Positions 5,902 through 11,731 of a DNA stretch of 15,431 nucleotides are shown piece by piece. The notes below the pieces were generated by a model that saw nothing but the letters and a program-made list of their open reading frames with translations, was not told where the DNA came from and searched no databases. This stretch comes from Clostridia bacterium. GTDB lineage: Bacteria > Bacillota > Clostridia > Christensenellales > Borkfalkiaceae. Position numbers and translations under genes: made by a program. Location: NCBI GenBank assembly GCA_900766495.1, contig CAAFVM010000002.1, forward strand, positions 1 through 15,431, written 5' to 3'. The stretch's first letter is position 1. Each line of letters opens with the position of its first letter.

Positions 5902-7229
5902 TATTTATTCTCGCCGTCTTTTTCGTCAGCCGCACAGTCGCCTTTTTCGCCAGCCGTATTTTTTGCGGTTTCGTTGCGATTATAAGCGGTTTCGTTTTTG
6001 TTATAGGCGCCCTCTTCGGTTTGCACCTCGGCTTTATCGTTTGCCGAGTCGTTTACGCCGCTTTCGCCGTTTGCTTCGTCCTCCGCCGCTTTATTCTTTT
6101 CTTCTTCGGCGGCGCGTTCGGAATATTCGTCGCTGTCGCGGCGCATGGCGGCTTTGCTTTCTTCAAGGCGTTGCAAGTCCGCGCGCGAGAAGCTTTCGGG
6201 CAGCGCGGCTATCTCTACGTCATAGTCGGTAATGGGCTTAATGTGTTTATGTCCGAGCGTAGATTTTTCAAACGAGAAATCCGCCTCTTCTTCGCTTGCG
6301 TTTTTCGAGTAAATACCTCTGTTTTTAACCGCGCCGGGAACTCTGTCGTTAATGAATTTATCAAAAGTCCACTGGTTATAGTCCGTCCATACCAACGCGA
6401 AAATCGAAAAACCGAGAAGCAGCAATATAACAATGCCGAAAGTCATAAAGAAGTTGCCGAGGAACAACAGAGCAACCGAAATAAGCGCGAATGCCGCAAA
6501 GAAAATATTCGTGGGAATAAGCGCTATGGTCATTATGAACGAGTTACGGATAAGCTGCGTGAATTTTAGTTTATAAGTAACGCCGAGCGTGAGCGAATAC
6601 ATATACATTATAGTAAACAGCACCGCCATAATATACGACATTACGTTAGAAACGGTTAAAAGCCATTGTCCCTCGCCCGCCGCGTTGGCATAGTTCACGT
6701 AAGAAACCGACATCACGATTAAAAACATAATCACGCTGTACGCCAAAGAAGTTAAAAGCACGGTTACGTAGTTCTTTTTTACGCCCGCCCAGAAATCCGA
6801 GCCTACCGAAACGCCCTCTGCCCAAACCATGTTGCGCATAACGTACATAAGCCCCGATATTCCGACCGAAGCGATTGCGGCGGCAATCGGCAAAAACGCC
6901 AGAGTGTAAAGGTTAGCCGAAAGATAGATTGATTCGCTCAAACCCGCAGACGACGGAAGCGCCGGATACCCAAGCCCTATGTTCTGCGAAAAAGGCGATT
7001 CCGAAGCGAGGTATAACACCTGCATATATCTTAAAAATACTATCGCAAACAGCGGAATGAAGAACAAAAACGTAAGCAGGTTAAGCCCTACAAGCTTACC
7101 CGTGTTTGTTTTAAAAACGTCCCAACCGAGTTCCCAACGGTTGCCCGGCAGAGTAGAACGGGCATACCCCTCGGCGCGCTCGGGTCCCTCTATCATTCTT
7201 GCTATAAAGCCTTTTTTCTGTTTTGCCAT
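5901..7229 (-). CDS. YesL-like (DUF624) multi-pass membrane protein with long acidic tail
   Basis: A 442-residue protein. The first 300 residues look like the YesL/DUF624 family of Bacillota. About six membrane segments are seen near 46-68, 104-131, 154-178, 190-214, 228-256 and 258-283, followed by the basic/aromatic stretch YNQWTFDKFIN (284-294). Family function is unclear; members often sit near sugar-uptake genes, which is not the case here. Residues from about 310 to 442 form a hydrophilic, Glu/Ala/Asn-rich, probably disordered cytoplasmic tail, much longer than in typical DUF624 proteins. Two tandem YNxNETA units in the tail derive from a 21-base duplication (5965-6006). ATG start with a GGAGAG-like site just upstream. 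First gene of a two-gene operon with the methyltransferase. Confidence 0.85.
   Translation of the reverse strand: MAKQKKGFIARMIEGPERAEGYARSTLPGNRWELGWDVFKTNTGKLVGLNLLTFLFFIPLFAIVFLRYMQVLYLASESPFSQNIGLGYPALPSSAGLSESIYLSANLYTLAFLPIAAAIASVGISGLMYVMRNMVWAEGVSVGSDFWAGVKKNYVTVLLTSLAYSVIMFLIVMSVSYVNYANAAGEGQWLLTVSNVMSYIMAVLFTIMYMYSLTLGVTYKLKFTQLIRNSFIMTIALIPTNIFFAAFALISVALLFLGNFFMTFGIVILLLLGFSIFALVWTDYNQWTFDKFINDRVPGAVKNRGIYSKNASEEEADFSFEKSTLGHKHIKPITDYDVEIAALPESFSRADLQRLEESKAAMRRDSDEYSERAAEEEKNKAAEDEANGESGVNDSANDKAEVQTEEGAYNKNETAYNRNETAKNTAGEKGDCAADEKDGENK
5965..6006 (-). repeat. 21-bp tandem duplication inside the membrane protein tail
   Basis: Two adjacent 21-base units, both starting GCGGTTTCGTT on the plus strand, encode the repeated YN(K/R)NETA segment in the C-terminal tail of the YesL-like protein. 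In-frame expansion in a disordered tail suggests little constraint on length. Confidence 0.6.
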
Positions 7230-7560
7230 GTTTCTCTCCTGCGCGCATTCGATGAGTTGAAAGCGTTTTTCGCTTGTCTTCAGCCCCGCCTCGCGCGCGA
7301 TAAAATAATAAGTCGAATAATATAATACACTATTTCGCGCGCTTTTTCAATTAAATTAACCGCGTAAATCAAAATATAGCAAAAAGCCGTTTTTTATCTT
7401 TTGTTTTCGCTTTATCGTTTAACGCGAACGTTTGCAGAAAAACAAAACGCTTTCGGCAAGATTTTACGTTTTTCGCGCCTTTTTAAATAAAAAAAGCGAA
7501 ACTAAATAAAATTAACGGCATACAAATAAAAACGGGACAAAGATGTTAAAAAGTTAAAAA
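7230..7560. other. Divergent intergenic region between yesL-like gene and dapA
   Basis: 331 bases without a gene, AT-rich, holding the minus-strand promoter at 7322-7350. On the plus strand no good promoter for dapA was found. At 7471-7501 TTTCG...CTTTTT can pair with AAAAAG-CGAAA around AAATAA with a CGC bulge, giving a weak hairpin in what would be the dapA leader. No lysine riboswitch or T-box features were seen; the space downstream of any dapA promoter is too short for the large lysine aptamer to be missed easily. Confidence 0.5.
7322..7350 (-). promoter_or_regulatory. Sigma-A-type promoter for the yesL-like/methyltransferase operon
   Basis: On the minus strand TTGAAA (7350-7345), a 17-base spacer and TATTAT (7327-7322). 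Transcription would start near 7315, leaving a leader of about 85 bases before the ATG at 7229. Confidence 0.65.
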
Positions 7561-8472
7561 ATGAAAAACGACATTTTAAAAAAATACGGTTTCTACGGCA
7601 TATCCACAGCCTTGCTAACCCCGTTTATCGGGCAGAAAATCGACTATTATTCGCTTGAAAAAATAGTTACCGCCAACATTCGGGCGGGCGTGTGCGCGTT
7701 TGTTTTGTTCGGTTCGACCGGCGAACATTTTTCGCTTACCGACGACGAGAAAAAACAAATATTTTTCACCGTTAAAGAAATAACGCAAAACAAACTGCCG
7801 CTTATATGCTGCGTTGGTTCGCCCTCGACAAAGCGTGCTTTAAACGACGCGCTTATATACAAAAGTTACGGCGCCGACGGGCTTTTAATCTTGACGCCTT
7901 TTTACTATAAATGTAGCGATAACGGCGTTATAGCCCACTTTTTTGAAATTTTAAACGGCGCGAAAATGCCCGCCGTAATCTATAACGTACCCGCCAGAAC
8001 CGGTTACGATTTATTCGGCAAAACCGACGTTTTAAACGTCCTTTCGTCAAACCCGTACGCCGTTGCCGTCAAGCAAGCCGAAAGCGACGAGGAAAAAATT
8101 AAGCCGTTTACCAAAAAATGTCCGCTTGCGGTTTTATCGGGTTGCGATGAAAACAACCTTGCCGTTTTAAAAAACGGAGGCGGCGGCGCGGTTTCGGTGG
8201 CAAGCAATCTTTTTCCCGCCGAAACGGTAAAACTGTTTAATTTGTTTTACTCAAGCGAGCAAAAAGCCGAAAAATTCAATTTAAAATTAAAACCGCTTTT
8301 CACCGCGTTAAGCCTTGAAAGCAACCCCGTACCTCTAAAATATTTGTTCGCGAAAATTTACGGCGGGCAAAACGCCTTACGGTTGCCTTTTCTTACTTTA
8401 TCGCCCGAAAACGAGAAAAAAGCCGACGAACTTTTAAAACTTTTTTATAAAAATTTAAACGAGGAGAATTAA
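7561..8472 (+). CDS. dapA: 4-hydroxy-tetrahydrodipicolinate synthase
   Basis: DapA condenses pyruvate with aspartate semialdehyde, the first committed step of the diaminopimelate/lysine branch. It is cytoplasmic, usually a homotetramer. The 303-residue product is a (beta/alpha)8 barrel of normal length. Catalytic residues are all present: Schiff-base Lys171 in AVKQA, Tyr141 and Arg146 in YNVPARTG, Thr53 in GSTGE (51-55), and the lid Tyr in TPFYY (112-116). The alternative family members N-acetylneuraminate lyase and KDG aldolase are less likely because the next gene is dapB. The ATG has no strong Shine-Dalgarno sequence (AAAAAGTTAAAAA precedes it), which may keep expression low. It is followed 5 bases later by dapB. 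Confidence 0.95.
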   Translation: MKNDILKKYGFYGISTALLTPFIGQKIDYYSLEKIVTANIRAGVCAFVLFGSTGEHFSLTDDEKKQIFFTVKEITQNKLPLICCVGSPSTKRALNDALIYKSYGADGLLILTPFYYKCSDNGVIAHFFEILNGAKMPAVIYNVPARTGYDLFGKTDVLNVLSSNPYAVAVKQAESDEEKIKPFTKKCPLAVLSGCDENNLAVLKNGGGGAVSVASNLFPAETVKLFNLFYSSEQKAEKFNLKLKPLFTALSLESNPVPLKYLFAKIYGGQNALRLPFLTLSPENEKKADELLKLFYKNLNEEN

Positions 8473-8477
8473 ACGTT

Positions 8478-9164
8478 ATGAAAGATTTGCTTGTTAGCGG
8501 AATAAGCGGCAAAAACGGAAAAATCGTGGCGAAACTTGCCGAAAATTACGGGTTTAACCTTGTGTGCGGAGTTGACGAAAACGCCTTTTGCGAAGCCGAC
8601 TGCCCCGTTTACGAAAGTTTTGCCGAAGTTAAAGAAAACGTAGATTATTTAATCGATTTTTCTTCGCCCGCGCTTTCAGCCAAAGCGCTTGAATTTGCCG
8701 AAAAATTTAAAGTAAAAACCGTAATAGCCACTACCGCTTTAAGCGAACGTTTTTACGAAAAAGCAAAGGCGGCAAGCAAAAAAATACCGCTCGTAATTTC
8801 TTCGAACTTTTCGCGCGCGATGCTCGCCTTTCAAATTTATTCCGAAAAACTTTGCTCCGCGCTAAACGGCGATTTCGATTGTTCCGTTATAGAAATCCAC
8901 GGGGCGAAAAAGAAAGACGCGCCGAGCGGCACGGCAAAAGAACTCGCCAGCCTTACAAACGCGCAAAACGTTTTTTCGGTGCGGGCGGGCAACTGCGCGG
9001 GCGAACACCGCCTTTTGCTTTGCGGCGAAAACGAGCAAATAGAGCTTACCCACAAAGTGCTAAACCGCTCGGTTTTCGCAAAAGGCGCGCTTGAAGCGGC
9101 AAACTTTTTAACCGATAAAACCGCGGGATTGTTCTCGGCAAAACATGCGTTCGGGCTTGAATGA
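8478..9164 (+). CDS. dapB: 4-hydroxy-tetrahydrodipicolinate reductase with altered His-His motif
   Basis: DapB reduces the DapA product with NAD(P)H to tetrahydrodipicolinate. The 228-residue product is shorter than the common 245-270. The N-terminal nucleotide-binding fold shows GISGKNGKI (8-16), a drifted form of the usual GxxGRMG. IDFSSP (59-64) and IATTA (83-87) follow the family pattern. The substrate motif reads EIHGAKKKDAPSGTA (139-153). His141 matches the E. coli catalytic His159 and Lys145 matches Lys163, and DAPSGT is intact, but Gly142 replaces the second His. The ATG is preceded by GAGGAG inside the last codons of dapA, spaced 11 bases, so the two genes form an operon. Likely functional, with the change noted. 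Confidence 0.93.
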   Translation: MKDLLVSGISGKNGKIVAKLAENYGFNLVCGVDENAFCEADCPVYESFAEVKENVDYLIDFSSPALSAKALEFAEKFKVKTVIATTALSERFYEKAKAASKKIPLVISSNFSRAMLAFQIYSEKLCSALNGDFDCSVIEIHGAKKKDAPSGTAKELASLTNAQNVFSVRAGNCAGEHRLLLCGENEQIELTHKVLNRSVFAKGALEAANFLTDKTAGLFSAKHAFGLE

Positions 9165-9221
9165 TTTTTCCGCTCGGTTAAATTGCCGTTTTTCACCGAT
9201 ACAAAACATATAAAAAACGCA

Positions 9222-9262
9222 AAAAGTGCCGCTATAAGCCCGTTAACGGCACTTTTGCTTTA
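9222..9262 (+). terminator. Terminator after dapB
   Basis: AAAAGTGCCG (9222-9231) pairs perfectly with CGGCACTTTT (9247-9256) around a 15-base loop, followed by GCTTTATT. It lies 57 bases past the dapB stop and ends the dapAB operon. The loop and inner arm resemble the terminator at 14161-14207. Confidence 0.75.
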
Positions 9263-9323
9263 TTGCAAGGTAAAAAATCTTATTGCAAAATTTCTTAATT
9301 GTTTTTAGCAAGCTTTATTTCGG

Positions 9324-9352
9324 TTGACTTGCCGCGTTCTTCGTTGTATAAT
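9324..9352 (+). promoter_or_regulatory. Consensus promoter for the MATE-pflA-pflB unit
   Basis: TTGACT (9324-9329), 17-base spacer, TATAAT (9347-9352): five of six and six of six consensus matches. A second TATAAT occurs at 9366-9371. Start would be near 9359, giving a leader of about 150 bases before the MATE start codon that carries a GC-rich palindrome and a tandem duplication. Since dapB ends at a terminator, this promoter probably serves the three following genes. Confidence 0.75.
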
Positions 9353-9377
9353 CGTTAAAAACGCGATATAATATTGA

Positions 9378-9403
9378 GGCGCGTACGCGAACGCACGCGC
9401 GCC
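9378..9403 (+). promoter_or_regulatory. GC-rich inverted repeat in the MATE leader
   Basis: GGCGCG (9378-9383) and CGCGCC (9398-9403) flank TACGCGAACGCACG in an otherwise AT-rich leader, directly after the predicted start site. It could be an operator or an RNA hairpin. There is no U-run after it, so a terminator is unlikely. Confidence 0.4.
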
Positions 9404-9410
9404 TGAAAAA

Positions 9411-9462
9411 TATATTTCAAAATAACTAATACACAGTATATTTCAAAATAACTAATACACAG
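9411..9462 (+). repeat. Perfect 26-bp tandem duplication
   Basis: Two adjacent, identical 26-base units (9411-9436 and 9437-9462), each beginning TATATTTCAAAATAAC and ending ACACAG. They lie between the GC palindrome and the MATE ribosome binding site. Identity of both units suggests a recent duplication or a doubled binding site. Confidence 0.85.
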
Positions 9463-9511
9463 CAACGCGCGCAAGGCACTATATATACGAGCAAAAGAGG
9501 TTTTTTTATTA

Positions 9512-10906
9512 ATGAGCGCTAAATCGGAAGCCAAAGATTTAACCGGCGGTAATCTTTGGAAGAACATAATATTATTCAGTTTGCCGCTTATAGCTTCCAA
9601 CCTGTTGCAGGTTTTGTTCAACCTTTCCGATATGGCGATTGTAGGAAACTTTGCGGAAAACGGAGCAAACGCAATGGGCGCGGTGGGTTCAACAACCATG
9701 ACGGTAAACCTTTTCACGGGTTTTTTAATAGGCTTGGGCGGAGGAATAAACGTAGTCGTGGCTACGGCTTTCGGCGCGGCGGATAAAGACGGCGTAGAAA
9801 AATCGGTTCACTCGGCGGCGGTAATAGCTCCGCTTATAGGAATTATTCTCGCGCTGCTCGGATTTTTCGGCGCACGCCCTATCCTTTCCCTGCTCGACAC
9901 AAAGCCCCTGCTGATTGACGAAGCCGAGCTTTATTTACGCATTTACTTTTTAGGTATGCCCGCCGTAGCCATATATAACTTCGGCAACGGGCTTTATTCC
10001 GCCGTGGGCGATACAAAAAAACCGCTCATTTTCCTTTCGATAAGCGGCGTTGTAAACATACTTTTAAATATGTTTTTCGTAATCGTGTGCAAAATGTCGG
10101 TTGCGGGGGTTGCTCTCGCAAGCATAATTTCGCAATATCTTTCTGCGTTTTTAATTCTGCTGTTTTTGTTCCGCAGCAAAGAAATTTTCGGTTTGCGCTT
10201 TAAAAAACTGCGTTTCGATTCCGAAAAAACAAAAAAGATACTTTTCCTCGGCATACCCGCGGGGCTTCAGAACGCCATATTCTCTATTGCGAATATGTTC
10301 ATACAAAAAGCTTACAACTCGTTCGATACCGTTACCGTAGACGGAATTGCCGCAGCCGCGCAAGCCGACCCCATAGTTTACGACGTGCAAGCCGCGTTCT
10401 ATATGGCTTGTTCCAGTTTTATAGGTCAGGCATACGGGCATAAAAACAAAAAAATTATTTTAAAAAGTTATTTTATAAGCATGTTTTACGCGTTTATCGC
10501 GGGCGCGATTCTCGGGCTTTCTCTCGCACTCTTCTCTCACCAATTCGTCAGCCTGTTCACCTCGGACGAAGCGGTTATAGAAGCCGCGAAAATTCGTTTG
10601 GGCGTTATGAGCTATTCTTACATGATTTCGGCGTTTATGGACGCGCCCATAGCCGCTTCGCGCGGGATAGGCAAAACCGTAATTCCCACAATTTCGGTTA
10701 TTATGGGTTCGTGCGTGTTCAGAATAGTTTGGGTTTATACAATTTTCGCCTATTTCAAAACGCTGATTTCGCTGTTTTTGCTGTATGTTTTCTCGTGGGT
10801 AATAACCGCGATTGCCGAAAACATTTATTTCTTCGTCGCGCTTAAAAAAGTTACCAAAAGCTTTGCTTCCGACCCCGAAGAATTAAGAACGGTCACGACA
10901 AAATAA
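9512..10906 (+). CDS. MATE-family efflux transporter
   Basis: MATE proteins are inner-membrane exporters that use a sodium or proton gradient to expel drugs, cationic compounds or metabolites. The 464-residue product has the family length and about 12 hydrophobic segments in two halves. Recognisable features: LTGGNLWKNIILFSLPLIASNLLQVLFNLSD at the N-terminus, the GNGLYSAVGDTKKP loop (about 158-171), SGVVNILLNMFFV, the second-half start KKILFLGIPAGLQN and FIGQAYGHKN. It matches the broad DinF/NorM-like group common in Clostridia; the substrate cannot be read. The start ATG is preceded by AGAGG about 11 bases upstream. It is the first gene after the 9324-9352 promoter, with pflA 17 bases downstream. 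Confidence 0.93.
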   Translation: MSAKSEAKDLTGGNLWKNIILFSLPLIASNLLQVLFNLSDMAIVGNFAENGANAMGAVGSTTMTVNLFTGFLIGLGGGINVVVATAFGAADKDGVEKSVHSAAVIAPLIGIILALLGFFGARPILSLLDTKPLLIDEAELYLRIYFLGMPAVAIYNFGNGLYSAVGDTKKPLIFLSISGVVNILLNMFFVIVCKMSVAGVALASIISQYLSAFLILLFLFRSKEIFGLRFKKLRFDSEKTKKILFLGIPAGLQNAIFSIANMFIQKAYNSFDTVTVDGIAAAAQADPIVYDVQAAFYMACSSFIGQAYGHKNKKIILKSYFISMFYAFIAGAILGLSLALFSHQFVSLFTSDEAVIEAAKIRLGVMSYSYMISAFMDAPIAASRGIGKTVIPTISVIMGSCVFRIVWVYTIFAYFKTLISLFLLYVFSWVITAIAENIYFFVALKKVTKSFASDPEELRTVTTK

Positions 10907-10923
10907 TTTACTAAAAAACGCCT

Positions 10924-11673
10924 ATGAAAAATATTTTAGGAATAATTCATTCATACGAAACGCTGGGAGCAGCCGACGGGCCGGGGCTCCGCTTCGTTTT
11001 GTTTTTGCAGGGGTGCGATTTAAGGTGCAAATATTGCCACAACCCCGACACCTGGCAAAAATTTACCCCAACCTCCCCCGATTTAAGCGGCGCGACGACG
11101 GCGACCGCAGAAGAAATAGCTACCGAAGTTTTAAAATATAAAAACTATTTCGGCAGGCGCGGCGGATTTACGGCAAGCGGCGGCGAACCTCTTTTGCAAA
11201 TTGAATTTTTAACCGAACTTTTTAAAATTTTAAAACAAAACGGCATTAACACCGCAATCGACACGTCCGGAGCGAATTATTCCGACAACGACCCGCGTTT
11301 TAACGAACTTTTAAAATACACCGACCTTGTGCTTCTCGACGTAAAACACATAAACGACGATGAATGCAAAAAACTCACCGGCAAAGGCAACGCGAACTTT
11401 TTCGCTTTCGCAAAACGGCTTGAACGCGAAAAAATACCCGTATGGATAAGGCAGGTGCTTGTGCCGGGTCTTACCGACGACGAGCAAAGCCTTAAAAAAA
11501 CTCGGCTTTTCATCGACGGGCTTAAAAACGTAGAAAAAGTAGAAGTTCTGCCTTATCACACGCTGGGAAAAAGCAAATACGACAAACTCGGAATACCCTA
11601 TTCTTTAAACGGAGTGCCGGTTCCAAGCCGCGAACAAATTGAAAAAGCAAAAAAAATTTTAACCGAAAAATAA
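10924..11673 (+). CDS. pflA: Pyruvate formate-lyase activating enzyme (radical SAM)
   Basis: PflA uses a [4Fe-4S] cluster and SAM to abstract a hydrogen from the catalytic glycine of PflB, creating the glycyl radical. The 249-residue product has the usual length. The cluster motif is C31-x3-C35-x2-C38 in GCDLRCKYCHNPDTW, SGGEP (85-89) contacts SAM, and DVKH (139-142) and IRQVLVPGLTD (175-185) are typical of PFL activases. The N-terminus GIIHSYETLGAADGPGLRFVLFLQGC fixes the start, although no good Shine-Dalgarno site precedes the ATG. The 17-base gap from the MATE gene may allow coupling or reinitiation. The substrate gene pflB follows directly; this order is the reverse of E. coli pflB-pflA. 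Confidence 0.96.
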   Translation: MKNILGIIHSYETLGAADGPGLRFVLFLQGCDLRCKYCHNPDTWQKFTPTSPDLSGATTATAEEIATEVLKYKNYFGRRGGFTASGGEPLLQIEFLTELFKILKQNGINTAIDTSGANYSDNDPRFNELLKYTDLVLLDVKHINDDECKKLTGKGNANFFAFAKRLEREKIPVWIRQVLVPGLTDDEQSLKKTRLFIDGLKNVEKVEVLPYHTLGKSKYDKLGIPYSLNGVPVPSREQIEKAKKILTEK

Positions 11674-11703
11674 CCTGTTTTTTCCGCCGAAATTTACAGG
11701 TTA
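11671..11703 (+). promoter_or_regulatory. Inverted repeat between pflA and pflB
   Basis: TAACCTGT (11671-11678) and ACAGGTTA (11696-11703) form a perfect 8-base stem around a 17-base loop. The left arm contains the pflA stop codon. No U-run follows, so it is not a canonical terminator. It ends 28 bases before the pflB ATG and could be an mRNA-stabilising or processing hairpin that lets pflB be expressed above pflA, or a protein-binding site. Confidence 0.45.
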
Positions 11704-11731
11704 TTCACCAAAACAAAAAGGAAAAATATAA

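Noticed and set aside
7230..7560. Lysine riboswitch or T-box ahead of dapA
   Set aside because: No matching conserved blocks (for T-box no TGG-type box or specifier stem; for lysine no multi-helix aptamer) and only a weak AT-rich hairpin at 7471-7501.
7561..8472. N-acetylneuraminate lyase or other class I aldolase instead of dapA
   Set aside because: Same fold and shared catalytic Lys/Tyr, but YNVPARTG with the Arg, together with immediate coupling to dapB, favours dihydrodipicolinate synthase.
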